DNA of 64,000 nt, taken from NCBI GenBank assembly GCA_017557665.1, contig JAFYYI010000086.1, positions 124,001 through 188,000 on the forward strand, in the 5' to 3' direction. Source of the stretch: Muribaculaceae bacterium (GTDB lineage Bacteria; Bacteroidota; Bacteroidia; Bacteroidales; Muribaculaceae). The translations under genes and the position numbers were made by a program. Positions 16,534 to 25,550 of the stretch are shown piece by piece; within the stretch, counting starts at the first letter, position 1, and every line of letters starts with the position of its first letter. The notes below the pieces were generated by a model. It did no database searches and had not been told where the DNA came from. It was given only the letters and a program-made list of their open reading frames with translations.

Positions 16534-18195
16534 ATGAGACACCTTAAGAACATCATTCTGTTGCTTGCTGCTTTGGTAACCTTCGTTGCTAACGCAAATG
16601 TGCCAACTGGCTATTACTCCAGCATCGACGGCAAGCGGGGACAAGACCTGAAAAACGCAGTACACCAACTACTCAAGAATCACACCGTGGTTACTTACAG
16701 CAGTCTGTGGTACTATTTTCAAAGTACCGACTGCCGGCTTGATAACCCCAGCCAAGTGTGGGATATGTACAGTAACATCACACGCTACTTCCGCGGCTCA
16801 AGCGCGGTGAGCGGCATGAACCGTGAGCACTCATTTCCCAAGAGCTGGTGGGGCGGAACACAGGTTGATGCCTATACCGACCTCAACCACCTCTACCCCA
16901 GCGACGGCGATGCAAACTTGGCGAAGAACAACTACCCGCTTGGCGAGGTATCAACCGCATATTTCAACAACGGCTGCACCAAAGTGGGCACTCCAATGGC
17001 GGGACAAGGTGGAGGCTGCTCCACAGTATTTGAGCCCGATGATGAGTACAAGGGTGACTTCGCACGCACATATTTCTATATGGCGACCTGTTATCAGGAC
17101 TACACCTGGAAATACACCTACATGGTAACTAATTCATCGTGGCTCACACTCAACCAATGGTCTATCAATCTGCTGCTCAAGTGGTCAAGGCAAGACCCCG
17201 TGAGCGAAAAAGAGGTAGTGCGCAACGATGCCGTGTATAAGGTTCAGAACAACCGTAACCCTTTCATCGACAATCCTTTGCTCGCCGAGTATATTTGGGG
17301 TGACCATGCCGGAGAGGCGTTTATCGTTGGCGAAGGTGGTGAGGAGCCGCAAGGCGATCCCATGCTCATCACACCCAACACCGAAACCGCGATTGAGATG
17401 GGCGAGGTGGCTCTAGGCAAGACACTAACCATGACAGTATTTGTCAAGGGCAAGAATCTGAAGGAGAACCTCTCAGTATTGCTCTTCCGCGACGATTACA
17501 AGATGTTCAGCATTCCCGTGAGCACCATTCCTCGCAACGTGGCAAACAGCGAGGAAGGCTACCCATTACAAATAACCTACAGACCCACGTCTATTGGCTC
17601 GCACAAGTGCCGACTGCTAATCTATGATGGCGGCCTCACTGGCAGCTATGGCGCCGACATCTTTGCGGAATGCGTTGATGTACCCACTTTAAGCACTCTA
17701 ACCGCACTGCCAGCTACAGATGTTGAAGGACAGAACTATGTGGCACGCTGGGAAGAAGCACCCGAGACTGTAGATTACTACATATTGAACCGCATCGTCT
17801 ATGATGACCACAACAACATCGTCTCGAGCGAACAGTTCACAACTGACGAGAACAGTTACCTATTCGACGACCTCATGCCAGGCCAAACTCACACCTATTC
17901 GGTGCAGAGCTTCCGCTTAGGCTACACCTCTGCCCCATCCAACGTGATCACTGTCGCCTACTCGGCAATTAATGGCGTTGAAGTAGACAAGCCCATCGCC
18001 TTTATCCCAGCAAATGGCGGCGTTCTCGTCAAGTGCAGCGAGCCGCATTACGGCGTGGACATCTTCACAACCAGCGGCCAGCATGTGAAGCACATCGACG
18101 TGGTCAACAACGACGACTTCATCTACCTGCCACAAGGCATCTACATCATGCGCTCAGAATCGGCTCGCAAACCCAGCAAGCTAGTGATTAAGTAG
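16534..18195 (+). CDS. Secreted endonuclease I family nuclease with fibronectin-like and sorting-type C-terminus
   Basis: Extracellular DNase/RNase of the EndA/endonuclease I type. ATG 16534 is chosen over the in-frame TTG at 16513 because it gives a clean signal peptide (residues 1-21, ending ANA). The His-Me finger core is seen near residue 96: NREHSFPKSWWGG, then DLNHLYPSDGDANLAKNN and YPLGEV. Beyond about 280 residues come an Ig-like segment and a fibronectin III-like domain (about 390-480). The final 70 residues, with DIFTTSGQHVKHIDV and PQGIYIMR, resemble a type A T9SS sorting domain. 553 residues; expected role is nucleic-acid scavenging outside the cell. Confidence 0.92.
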   Translation: MRHLKNIILLLAALVTFVANANVPTGYYSSIDGKRGQDLKNAVHQLLKNHTVVTYSSLWYYFQSTDCRLDNPSQVWDMYSNITRYFRGSSAVSGMNREHSFPKSWWGGTQVDAYTDLNHLYPSDGDANLAKNNYPLGEVSTAYFNNGCTKVGTPMAGQGGGCSTVFEPDDEYKGDFARTYFYMATCYQDYTWKYTYMVTNSSWLTLNQWSINLLLKWSRQDPVSEKEVVRNDAVYKVQNNRNPFIDNPLLAEYIWGDHAGEAFIVGEGGEEPQGDPMLITPNTETAIEMGEVALGKTLTMTVFVKGKNLKENLSVLLFRDDYKMFSIPVSTIPRNVANSEEGYPLQITYRPTSIGSHKCRLLIYDGGLTGSYGADIFAECVDVPTLSTLTALPATDVEGQNYVARWEEAPETVDYYILNRIVYDDHNNIVSSEQFTTDENSYLFDDLMPGQTHTYSVQSFRLGYTSAPSNVITVAYSAINGVEVDKPIAFIPANGGVLVKCSEPHYGVDIFTTSGQHVKHIDVVNNDDFIYLPQGIYIMRSESARKPSKLVIK

Positions 18196-18226
18196 CGTAA
18201 ATCAGCACCCACATTTTATCCAACAA

Positions 18227-18258
18227 AAATCCCCAAGCATTAAACTGCCTGGGGATTT
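18227..18258. terminator. Bidirectional terminator between endonuclease and efp
   Basis: AAATCCCC pairs with GGGGATTT, with further GCA/TGC pairing inside. A-rich and T-rich flanks allow use on both strands of this convergent pair. Confidence 0.85.
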
Positions 18259-18279
18259 ATTATCGTTGCGTAAATGGTT

Positions 18280-18843
18280 TTAGCGCACGCGGCCTACGTA
18301 AGAGCCGTCGCGAGTGTCAACCTCAATCTTCTCGCCGGTGTTGATAAACAGAGGTACTTTTACGGTAGCACCAGTCTCAACGGTAGCAGGCTTGAGTGTA
18401 TTGGTGGCAGTGTCGCCCTTAAGGCCTGGCTCAGTGTAAGTGATCTCGAGCACGGTCTTAACTGGCATCTCGGCATAGAGCACGGTCTCGGTTGAAGCGT
18501 CGGTAACAACCTCCACTACGTCGCCTTCTTTCATATAATCGGCGCCAGTGATAACCTCCTTGAGGATAGGAATCTGCTCATAGGTCTCCTGGTTCATGAA
18601 GATGGCGTCACTACCATCCATATACAGGTACTGATAAGGCCTGCGTTCCACGCGCACGTCCTCAAGCTTCTCGCCAATGTTGAAGCGACGCTCTATCACA
18701 CGGCCGTCAACCACGTCTTTCAGTTTGGTACGCATAAAGGTGTTTCCCTTACCTGGTTTTACATGAAGGAATTCGATGCAGAAATAAAGTCTGCCGTCCA
18801 TACGGATACAGGTTCCGTTTTTGATGTCTTGAGCGTTAATCAT
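18280..18843 (-). CDS. efp: Elongation factor P
   Basis: Translation factor that relieves ribosome stalling at polyproline stretches by binding between the P and E sites. The 187 residues show the three beta-barrel domains: a KOW-like N-terminus with the loop [13 protein letters not shown] carrying the modifiable residue position, the middle OB domain ([10 protein letters not shown]), and the C-terminal OB domain ending [18 protein letters not shown]. Length and termini match the family. Its promoter is divergent from that of rpmH. Confidence 0.97.
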   Translation of the reverse strand: MINAQDIKNGTCIRMDGRLYFCIEFLHVKPGKGNTFMRTKLKDVVDGRVIERRFNIGEKLEDVRVERRPYQYLYMDGSDAIFMNQETYEQIPILKEVITGADYMKEGDVVEVVTDASTETVLYAEMPVKTVLEITYTEPGLKGDTATNTLKPATVETGATVKVPLFINTGEKIEVDTRDGSYVGRVR

Positions 18844-18915
18844 AAATCAAAATTTTCGTTATATAATTTGTGAAATTTTCTGACTCTAAGTCGTTATAAA
18901 AACCAAATTTAGGTG

Positions 18916-18947
18916 CAAAAGTAGTGTAATTTGAGAAAAAATGCAAA
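18916..18947 (-). promoter_or_regulatory. Promoter of efp
   Basis: On the minus strand, TACTTTTG (18923-18916) is the -7 box and TTTG (18947-18944) the -33 element, 20 nt apart. It lies back to back with the rpmH promoter. Confidence 0.75.
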
Positions 18948-18974
18948 AAGATTAGACTAAATTTCACAACTTTC

Positions 18975-19005
18975 TTTGTTATTTTCAAAAAATGCACTAA
19001 TTTTG
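18975..19005 (+). promoter_or_regulatory. Promoter of rpmH
   Basis: TTTG at 18975-18978 and TAATTTTG at 18998-19005 with a 19-nt spacer, a full consensus match. The start codon is at 19044. Confidence 0.8.
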
Positions 19006-19043
19006 CAGTCCGAAATCGGAAAACAAACAAATATTTAGATAAA

Positions 19044-19196
19044 ATGAAACGTACATTCCAACCATCAAACCGTAAGAAAGCTAACAAGCATGGCTTCCGT
19101 CACCGCATGCGCACTGCCGATGGCCGCAAGGTTCTTGCACGTCGCCGCCTTAAGGGACGTTACAGCCTCACCGTTAGCGACACTGTTTACAAGTAA
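19044..19196 (+). CDS. rpmH: Large ribosomal subunit protein bL34
   Basis: Small, very basic protein of the 50S subunit. The 50 residues start [20 protein letters not shown] and end TVSDTVYK, covering the complete bL34 fold. A strong promoter lies immediately upstream. The usual partners rnpA and dnaA are not adjacent here. The same reading frame stays open for 76 codons after the TAA stop (to 19424), which looks like chance but is noted separately. Confidence 0.97.
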   Translation: MKRTFQPSNRKKANKHGFRHRMRTADGRKVLARRRLKGRYSLTVSDTVYK

Positions 19197-19428
19197 GAAC
19201 AACCCGAGAGGGCAGTAAACAGACGTGCCGCCGAGAAGGCCGCACAACACACAACGCAACGCATAGCCGTTATAATCACTAAAGATTATGACGGCATTTG
19301 TTGTGACATAAACAATGCATATACACAATCAATGAAATTAAAAGTGAGAAAACAGTCGTTTGCGCTGTTCAGCATTACGCTATTGCGCTGCACCATCGGC
19401 GTTCAAGAAACCTCACTCCTCTAAACTA
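19197..19428 (+). other. Gap after rpmH without a recognisable gene
   Basis: No tRNA, promoter box or conserved coding sequence was found. The stretch is CA-rich at 19241-19262. A 30-codon ATG frame at 19332-19424 lies in the open continuation of the rpmH frame, but has no similarity I recognise. Confidence 0.4.
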
Positions 19429-19464
19429 GCAACGCCCTGGCGGAATATTCCGTCAGGGCGTTGC
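19429..19464. terminator. Strong hairpin terminator between rpmH and rpsP
   Basis: A 36-base near-perfect palindrome: GCAACGCCCTG pairs with CAGGGCGTTGC, and the stem continues through CGGAATATTCCG, with one G-T pair. It lies between convergent genes and can serve both strands, although the flanking T-runs are short. Confidence 0.75.
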
Positions 19465-19513
19465 CTTATAAGTTAATCACAAAGAAGTGCCACAGGGGTG
19501 TGGCTGCGCTGTT

Positions 19514-20101
19514 TTACTCAGCGGCGGGAGCTTCCTCAGCGGGAGCTTCGGCAGGTGCCTGGTCGGCAGCCTTTGCTGCTTCCTCAGCGGCCTGTGCCTC
19601 GGCAGCTGCTTGAGCCTCGGCCTCAGCCTTAGCGGCAGCGATCTCGGCGCGCTTCTGAGCTACGGCCTCAGCCTTAGCCTCGTTCTTCTTAACCTCGTCC
19701 TCAAGACGCTGTTTGCTAGCGGCCTTCTTGCTTTCACGTTCATTGTTTCTTACAGCCTCGAGCTTAGCGTTCTTCTCAGCCTTCCAAGCGTCGAAACGTT
19801 TCTGAGCCTCTTCCTGGCTGAAAGCGCCCTTCTTCACGCCGCCCTGGAGGTGCTTCATCAGCATCACGCCCTCACGCGAGAGGATGTTGCGAACGGTGTC
19901 GGTTGGGATTGCGCCAACGTTGATCCAATAAAGAGCTCTCTCGAAATTCAAACTTACTGTAGCAGGATTAGTGTTTGGGTTATACGAACCAATCCTTTCA
20001 ATAAATCTACCATCTCGTGGTGCCCTGCTATCGGCGATGACAATTGGATAGAACGGATAGTCTTTGCGACCATGACGTTGCAGTCTGATTTTTGTTGCCA
20101 T
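19514..20101 (-). CDS. rpsP: Small ribosomal subunit protein bS16 with long C-terminal tail
   Basis: 30S assembly protein. Residues 1-80 are the conserved bS16 domain ([53 protein letters not shown]). After that the protein is a highly charged helical extension, then an Ala/Glu/Lys-rich low-complexity tail ending [11 protein letters not shown]. Total 195 residues, about twice the Escherichia coli length but usual in Bacteroidetes. tRNA-Gln lies upstream but is closed off by its own terminator. No strong promoter box was seen in the 68 bases between that terminator and the start. Confidence 0.96.
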   Translation of the reverse strand: MATKIRLQRHGRKDYPFYPIVIADSRAPRDGRFIERIGSYNPNTNPATVSLNFERALYWINVGAIPTDTVRNILSREGVMLMKHLQGGVKKGAFSQEEAQKRFDAWKAEKNAKLEAVRNNERESKKAASKQRLEDEVKKNEAKAEAVAQKRAEIAAAKAEAEAQAAAEAQAAEEAAKAADQAPAEAPAEEAPAAE

Positions 20102-20169
20102 GTTTAATAAGTTTTGTTTTGTGCGGCAGATACTACTCTGAGAATCACCGCGGTTAATAAAAATTTTTC

Positions 20170-20197
20170 AAAAAGAAAGTGACCGCTTGTGGCCACT
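20170..20197 (-). terminator. Terminator directly downstream of tRNA-Gln
   Basis: On the minus strand AGTGGCC pairs with GGTCACT (one G-U), followed by TTTCTTTTT. It ends the tRNA transcript before rpsP. Confidence 0.7.
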
Positions 20198-20202
20198 CTC
20201 AT

Positions 20203-20276
20203 TGGTTGTCCTGGTAGGATTCGAACCCACGCAAACGGAACCAGAATCCGGTGTGCTACCGTTACACCACAGGACA
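20203..20276 (-). tRNA. tRNA-Gln (anticodon CTG)
   Basis: A complete cloverleaf on the minus strand: acceptor TGTCCTG with CAGGACA, D-stem GTGT/GCAC, anticodon loop TTCTGGT giving CTG (reads CAG), T-arm GTGGG-TTCGAAT-CCTAC. The 3' CCA is encoded in the DNA (20205-20203). The outermost anticodon-stem pair is a C-U mismatch. A consensus promoter lies immediately upstream. Confidence 0.95.
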
Positions 20277-20294
20277 ATTCGCTCAATTGCGGTG

Positions 20295-20325
20295 CAAAAT
20301 TACTACTTTTTTCTGAACCACCAAA
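20295..20325 (-). promoter_or_regulatory. Promoter of tRNA-Gln
   Basis: Minus-strand TTTG (20325-20322) and TAATTTTG (20302-20295) with a 19-nt spacer, ending 18 bases before the tRNA 5' end. Confidence 0.8.
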
Positions 20326-20405
20326 ACTTTTTGAATATTTTTTTGAAAAAAGTTTTAAGGGCAATCATCGAACGAGTCGGACTTGTCTAACCAATTCGAA
20401 GCAGA

Positions 20406-21311
20406 TCATTGTGCATTGTGCATTATGCATTGTGCATTAAAGATAAACTCTTCATCAGGCATGTCATAGGGAAGCCAGTAGATGTGGGTGCCACGGCGTT
20501 CCATGCCTCGGAACCACGTCATCTGGCGCTTGGCAAACTGGTGGATGGCGGTCTCTAGCTGAGTGAACATCTCATCATAATTCAACTTGCCTATGACATA
20601 AAGAGTCAAGTATTTGTATTCCAGTCCATAGTAAATCAAGTCCTCGGGCTCTACCCCACCCTCTATGAGCCGGCGCACCTCTTCGACCATGCCAGCGTCG
20701 AGGCGAGACTTGAGGCGCTCGGTGATGCGACGGCGGCGGGTGTCGCGGTCGATGTCAATGCCAATCACCACAGCGTTGGTGAGAGGGTGCGGCTCGGTCT
20801 GCGCCTTGAGATGCGGATTGTCGTGGTAGTACATAGCTATCTCGATGGCGCGGATAGCGCGCTTGCAGGTGTCGATGTCACTGTTGTTGCGCAGCGTCTT
20901 GTAGCGCTTGAGAATCTCTGTGAGTTCGTCTAGGCTTTTGCTACTCAATTCCTCACGCAGTTCGCAATTCTCAGGCACTGGCGGCAGCTGGATACCCTTT
21001 ACCACGCTCTCGACGTAGAGACCCGTGCCACCACACAGAATAACAGGTTTACCTCGGGCGACGATATCATCGTAACATGTCTGAAAGTCACGAAGATATT
21101 CGTATAGGTTATACTTGTATCCCGCCTCGCAGATGTCAATCATGTGGTAAGGCACCTCACCATACTCGTCGAGGTCTTTGCCTGTGCCCAGGTCCATGCC
21201 ACGGTAAAGCTGGCGAGAGTCGGCGCTGATGATTTCGCCGCCTATCGCCCTGGCAAGTGCTACCGCCTTGCCAGTCTTTCCTGATGCCGTAGGCCCTGTG
21301 ATGATAATCAT
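20406..21311 (-). CDS. miaA: tRNA dimethylallyltransferase MiaA
   Basis: Adds an isopentenyl-type group to A37 of tRNAs that read UNN codons. The 301 residues contain the P-loop GPTASGKTGKAVALA near the N-terminus, the DSRQLYRGMDLGTGK segment, and the tRNA-contacting FAKRQMTWFRG near residue 275. The last ten residues (NAQCIMHNAQ) and the stop codon are encoded by a TGCATTR repeat array, so the C-terminus has been rewritten by the repeat. The start lies 15 bases after the peptidase stop, indicating co-transcription with the DPP IV gene. Confidence 0.95.
   Translation of the reverse strand: MIIITGPTASGKTGKAVALARAIGGEIISADSRQLYRGMDLGTGKDLDEYGEVPYHMIDICEAGYKYNLYEYLRDFQTCYDDIVARGKPVILCGGTGLYVESVVKGIQLPPVPENCELREELSSKSLDELTEILKRYKTLRNNSDIDTCKRAIRAIEIAMYYHDNPHLKAQTEPHPLTNAVVIGIDIDRDTRRRRITERLKSRLDAGMVEEVRRLIEGGVEPEDLIYYGLEYKYLTLYVIGKLNYDEMFTQLETAIHQFAKRQMTWFRGMERRGTHIYWLPYDMPDEEFIFNAQCIMHNAQ
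20407..20439. repeat. TGCATTR 7-bp array at the 3' end of miaA
   Basis: Four complete units (TGCATTG, TGCATTA, TGCATTG, TGCATTA; 20412-20439) plus a partial unit. The array overlaps the last codons of miaA. Confidence 0.9.
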
Positions 21312-21326
21312 TGTTTCGCGAAGCGC

Positions 21327-23540
21327 TTATTTCAAATTCTTGTCAAAGAAATTTAGCACTCTTTGGTATAGTGGCAGGCGCACGCCGCAGCCGTTGATGC
21401 TGTGGTTCATATTGGGATAGACCATCATCTCAAACTGCTGGTTCTCGCTGTGGAGCTTGGCGATATACTGCATAGAGTTAACAATGCGCACATTATCGTC
21501 GGCGCTACCGAACATCAGCAGTAATTTGCCTTTGAGCTTGTCGGTGAGATCAAGCGGCGCGTAGTTGTAGCCATCAGGATTTTCCTGCGGAGTGAGCATG
21601 AAGCGCTCGGTATAGATGCTGTCATAGAACTTCCACGAAGTAACGGGAGCGATTGCCACACCGCAGTTGTAAAGACTGTCGTCTTGCGACATCGCCATGA
21701 GCGACTCAAAGCCTCCGAAGCTCCATCCCCAAATGCCTATGCGGTCGGCGTCAATGTAGGGTTGCTCAGCCATATAGCGCGCAGCTGCGAGTTGGTCCTC
21801 GGTCTCGTGACGACCCAAGTTGAGGTATATAGCCTTGAGGAATTCCTTGCCCTGACCGCCAGTGCCGCGTCCGTCAACGCAGGCGATAACATAGCCCTGC
21901 ATAGCGAAATATTCCTCCCACTCCATCTTCCACTTGTTAAGCACCTGCTGAGAGTTTGGTCCGCTATACTGCGACATGATGCAAGGATATTTCTTCGCTG
22001 GGTCGAAATCTACAGGCTTGATAATGTAGCCGTTCATGCTGTCGCCATTGTCGTTAAGCATCGTGAAAAACTCGCGGCGGGGAATCTCGGGAGAGGTGTA
22101 TTTCTTAGCATACACCTCGTTGAGCTGCAGGTCGCGTACCTTCTTTCCGTCAATGCTGTAAAGCACAAACTGGTCGGGCGTGTTAGCATCGCTGAAGCGG
22201 CGGATGTAGTAAGTGAAATCGCTGTTGAAGCTGGCGCTGTAGGTGCCATTACCATCAACCAGTTCCTTAACCTCACCAGTAACATCGTTGGCGCAGCGCA
22301 GCGTGCGGTTGAGCGCTCCCTTGTTGGTCTGGAAGTAGAACAGCTTACGCGCCTCGTCGTAGCCATAGTAATTGGTCACGTCATAGTCGCCTTTAGAAAT
22401 CTGCTTCAGAAGGTTGCCCGAATAGTCATATTTATAGAGGTGCGTACGACCGTCGCGGTTGCTCTTCACCACAAAGAAGCCGTCGTAGTATTTCACGCCT
22501 GTGACTACATCCTCGTCAATCCACATGTCGCTCTGCTCATCATAGACCTCCTTGTAATTGCCAGTAACGGGATCAACTGCATAGATGTTCATGCGAGTCT
22601 GGGCACGGTTCTCTTTCACCACCATCAAAGTAGGGGCAGGTTGTCTACAAAATTGGATGTTTGGCACATAGTCCTCCTCGGCAAGCGGTAGCTCAATCTT
22701 GTTGAGTTTTTGCCACTCTGAGTCGTAGCAATAAACACTCACCACCGAGTTGTGCTCGCCAGCCGCGGGATATTTGTAATCGTAGCGTCCTGGGTGGATT
22801 GAATAGTCGGGATTGGGACGGCACTCGCCCTCATAGAGCTCCATTGAGCACATAGGCACTTGCGACTCATCAAAACGTATGAAAGCCAGGTAACGGCCGT
22901 CAGCGCTCCAAGTGAATGTGTTAAGCACGCCAAACTCCTCTTGATACACCCAGTCGGGTACAGCGTAGATTATCTCGTTCTTTTTGCCGTCAGTAGTAAT
23001 TTTATCAGTATCGACTATTCTATTAGCAACACCAACACTTACCTCTTTCGGAGGAGAAAGAAGATACCTGACATACACATTGTTGTCCTTTACATAGGCA
23101 ATCTTCCTGCCGTCGGGCGAGAGCGTGGCGATTTCCTCACCACCAGCTTCTGAGAGGCGATCTAGCTTATTTTCTTTTATATTATATATATAATGGTCGG
23201 CTGTGAACGAGTAGCGGTAGATAGGGTTGCTGTTAGTCCACAGCAAAATGCTCTTCTCGTCACTCGACATAGAGTAGCCGTCCCACGACTTAATGGGGTT
23301 GTCGGCAATCTTGGCGTTGTCGAAGAAAGTAGTCACATCTTTTTCTTTCTTGTAACTGTACTTCTTTATCATCGTCCCCTCGCTGTTAAACTGGTAGTAG
23401 TAGCGACCGTCAAGGGCGGGCTGACTGGAAGGGATGCCCTTTACACGCACTCCACCGAGCACGAAATCATCTAACTCAAATGCGCTTGCTGCCGAGCAGC
23501 ACACCACAGCAGCAATCACAGGCAAAATGTATTTCTTCAT
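21327..23540 (-). CDS. Dipeptidyl peptidase IV-like S9 serine peptidase, exported
   Basis: Releases dipeptides, typically after proline or alanine, from peptides in the periplasm or at the surface. The 737-residue protein has a signal peptide (residues 1-20, ending ASA), a beta-propeller DPPIV_N region (about 90-440), and an alpha/beta-hydrolase domain. The triad is intact: Ser in GWSFGG near 606, Asp in SADDN near 678, and His in NHSING near 711. Specificity within S9B is not certain from sequence. A -7 promoter box lies upstream, and miaA follows at 15 bases. Confidence 0.93.
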   Translation of the reverse strand: MKKYILPVIAAVVCCSAASAFELDDFVLGGVRVKGIPSSQPALDGRYYYQFNSEGTMIKKYSYKKEKDVTTFFDNAKIADNPIKSWDGYSMSSDEKSILLWTNSNPIYRYSFTADHYIYNIKENKLDRLSEAGGEEIATLSPDGRKIAYVKDNNVYVRYLLSPPKEVSVGVANRIVDTDKITTDGKKNEIIYAVPDWVYQEEFGVLNTFTWSADGRYLAFIRFDESQVPMCSMELYEGECRPNPDYSIHPGRYDYKYPAAGEHNSVVSVYCYDSEWQKLNKIELPLAEEDYVPNIQFCRQPAPTLMVVKENRAQTRMNIYAVDPVTGNYKEVYDEQSDMWIDEDVVTGVKYYDGFFVVKSNRDGRTHLYKYDYSGNLLKQISKGDYDVTNYYGYDEARKLFYFQTNKGALNRTLRCANDVTGEVKELVDGNGTYSASFNSDFTYYIRRFSDANTPDQFVLYSIDGKKVRDLQLNEVYAKKYTSPEIPRREFFTMLNDNGDSMNGYIIKPVDFDPAKKYPCIMSQYSGPNSQQVLNKWKMEWEEYFAMQGYVIACVDGRGTGGQGKEFLKAIYLNLGRHETEDQLAAARYMAEQPYIDADRIGIWGWSFGGFESLMAMSQDDSLYNCGVAIAPVTSWKFYDSIYTERFMLTPQENPDGYNYAPLDLTDKLKGKLLLMFGSADDNVRIVNSMQYIAKLHSENQQFEMMVYPNMNHSINGCGVRLPLYQRVLNFFDKNLK

Positions 23541-23570
23541 ATCTAAATTTGGTGTTAGTTTTTATGTCTG

Positions 23571-23578
23571 CAAAAGTA
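23571..23578 (-). promoter_or_regulatory. -7 promoter box for the S9 peptidase gene
   Basis: TACTTTTG on the minus strand, about 30 bases before the start codon. No TTTG was seen at the ideal upstream spacing. Confidence 0.5.
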
Positions 23579-23708
23579 GTGTTTTTTTGTCAAACAATTA
23601 ATCACAATTACAAACAATTTTCATTAGATGCTAAAAACAAAGACGTTTGGCTTTAGGGTGATTACCAACAACTGATTCGGATGACACATAAATCACAACT
23701 ATATAAAA

Positions 23709-23741
23709 ATCGGGAGTCGCATGATTGTGCGGCTCCCGATT
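23709..23741 (-). terminator. Terminator of the etf/acyl-CoA dehydrogenase operon
   Basis: AATCGGGAG and CTCCCGATT pair, with CGCA/TGCG continuing the stem. On the minus strand a T-rich stretch follows. Confidence 0.88.
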
Positions 23742-23759
23742 AGTTATTATTCCCAAGAT

Positions 23760-25466
23760 TTACTCTTGCACGTAGGTTGCGGCCTCTTCAGGGGTGAAGT
23801 CGGCAATGAATTTGGCGTTTGCGGCGAGTTTTGACTCGGCGTAGCGCACATATACGTTTGCCGACTGCATGAAGAGCTCAGGCGCCTTGTTGGCGTCGTA
23901 ACAGAGCAGGTAGCTCATGATAGTCCAGGCTGCCATCTCAACCATGCGACGGGCGTGGAAGGTGATGTATTCGGGATTCTCAAAGCTCTTAACCTTCTCT
24001 ACCGCCTCCTCATAAGCTGCCATCATCTTATCAACACGTGCCTTGAGAGGTGCAACCTCTGCACTGTACTCGGCAGCAGCATACTCCTGCATCTGAGCGA
24101 GATAAGTACCAGTCGTGACGTGGCGAATTGCCGCTACCACCTGCAGCTGGGTAGTACCCTCGTAGATGTTCATGATGCGGGCATCACGATAAAGGCGCTC
24201 ACAGGTGTAGTCGCGCATAAAGCCGCTACCGCCATGAATCTGGATACAATCGTAGGCAGTCTGGTTGGCATATTCGCTCGAAGAAGCCTTCGACAGCGGA
24301 GTGAAGGCGTCAGCGAGGCGGTTGTATCGTTTCATCTCGGCGCGCTCCTCGGGAGTGAGTTGACGCTCGCGGGCAATCTGCTCCCAAATCTTATAAACAT
24401 CAACAAAACGTGCAGTTTCATAGAGGATAGTGCGTGAAGCGTCAAGCTTGGCTTTGATATTGCTCAGCATCTCGGCAACGGCAGGGAAGTTGATAATTGC
24501 TACACCAAACTGCTCACGGCTGCGAGCATAGTCGATAGCCTCGTTATAAGCTGCCTGGCACAGACCTACACTCTGGGCGGTGATACCCAAGCGTGCACCG
24601 TTCATAAGCGACATCACATACTTGATAAGGCCCAAACGGCGCGAGCCACACAACTCAGCTTTGGCGTTCTTGAACACCAATTCGCAAGTGGGGCTGCCAT
24701 GGATACCCATCTTGTCCTCAATGCGGCGCACAGTGACGCCACCGTTGCGCTTGTCGTAGATGAACATCGACAGGCCGCGACCGTCCTTACTACCCTCCTC
24801 ACTGCGCGCGAGCACCAAGTGGATGTCGCTGTCGCCATTGGTGATAAAGCGCTTCACTCCATTAAGGCGCCAAGTGCCATCCTCATCTTGAGTGGCCTTG
24901 AGCATCACGCTCTGGAGGTCACTGCCAGCGTCGGGCTCGGTGAGGTCCATCGACATGGTCTCGCCGTTGCACACGCGTGGGATGTAACGTTCAAACTGGT
25001 CCTCATCACCAGCCTCAAAGAGGGTATCAATACAGCTCTGGAGGCTCCAAATGTTCTGGAAACCTGCATCGGCCTGAGCAATCATCTCGCTCATCATCGA
25101 AAAGGTGACGTTGGGCAGGTTCAAGCCACCGTACTTGCGTGGCATAGAAACACCATATAGACCTGCTTTGCGAGTTACGTCAAGGTTCTCCTGAGTCTTG
25201 CTGGCGTAAGCCACACGACCATTGGCGTGGTGTGGACCTTCCTTGTCAACGCTCTCGGCGTTTGGGGCGATAGTCTCGGCAGTAATCTCGCCTGTAATCT
25301 CGAGAATCTTGTCGTAGGAGTCGATAGCATCCTCGTAGTCAACAGGTGCATAGTCAAACTCCTGGCTCTGAGTGTAGTCACGCTCTTTCATACCCACGAT
25401 TTTCTCCATCAAGGGATGACGCAGATGATACTGCAGAGCTTTATTGTCTTTATAGAAATTTGCCAT
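23760..25466 (-). CDS. Acyl-CoA dehydrogenase family protein
   Basis: FAD enzyme that oxidises or, with Etf, reversibly handles acyl-CoA/enoyl-CoA. The 568 residues carry DLTEPDAGSDLQSV (FAD/substrate loop), GSPTCELVFKNA, and the C-terminal IHGGSGFMRDYTCERLYRD and IYEGTTQLQVVAA, where the Glu is at the family's catalytic-base position. The extra ~150 residues at the C-terminus mark the longer AcdA/AidB-like subgroup. It follows etfB and etfA, its electron partners, so a role in acyl-CoA redox is well supported; the chain-length specificity is not known. Confidence 0.93.
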   Translation of the reverse strand: MANFYKDNKALQYHLRHPLMEKIVGMKERDYTQSQEFDYAPVDYEDAIDSYDKILEITGEITAETIAPNAESVDKEGPHHANGRVAYASKTQENLDVTRKAGLYGVSMPRKYGGLNLPNVTFSMMSEMIAQADAGFQNIWSLQSCIDTLFEAGDEDQFERYIPRVCNGETMSMDLTEPDAGSDLQSVMLKATQDEDGTWRLNGVKRFITNGDSDIHLVLARSEEGSKDGRGLSMFIYDKRNGGVTVRRIEDKMGIHGSPTCELVFKNAKAELCGSRRLGLIKYVMSLMNGARLGITAQSVGLCQAAYNEAIDYARSREQFGVAIINFPAVAEMLSNIKAKLDASRTILYETARFVDVYKIWEQIARERQLTPEERAEMKRYNRLADAFTPLSKASSSEYANQTAYDCIQIHGGSGFMRDYTCERLYRDARIMNIYEGTTQLQVVAAIRHVTTGTYLAQMQEYAAAEYSAEVAPLKARVDKMMAAYEEAVEKVKSFENPEYITFHARRMVEMAAWTIMSYLLCYDANKAPELFMQSANVYVRYAESKLAANAKFIADFTPEEAATYVQE

Positions 25467-25473
25467 AAATATC

Positions 25474-25522
25474 TAAGTGTAAAATGTAAAATATTAAGTG
25501 TCAAGCGCTTAGTGTTAAGTGT
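25474..25522. repeat. Array of 7-bp units (TAAGTGT type) between etfA and acyl-CoA dehydrogenase
   Basis: Seven units in exact 7-bp period: TAAGTGT, AAAATGT, AAAATAT, TAAGTGT, CAAGCGC, TTAGTGT, TAAGTGT. Confidence 0.85.
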
Positions 25523-25550
25523 TGCAATGCAAAATTTTCAAAGAAAATAA

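Noticed and set aside
20187..20440. Two overlapping 67- and 83-codon plus-strand frames over tRNA-Gln
   Set aside because: They translate the complement of the tRNA; common false calls at tRNA genes.
21684..22691. 335-codon plus-strand frame opposite the S9 peptidase
   Set aside because: Shadow of the peptidase gene, whose catalytic triad and propeller motifs are clear.
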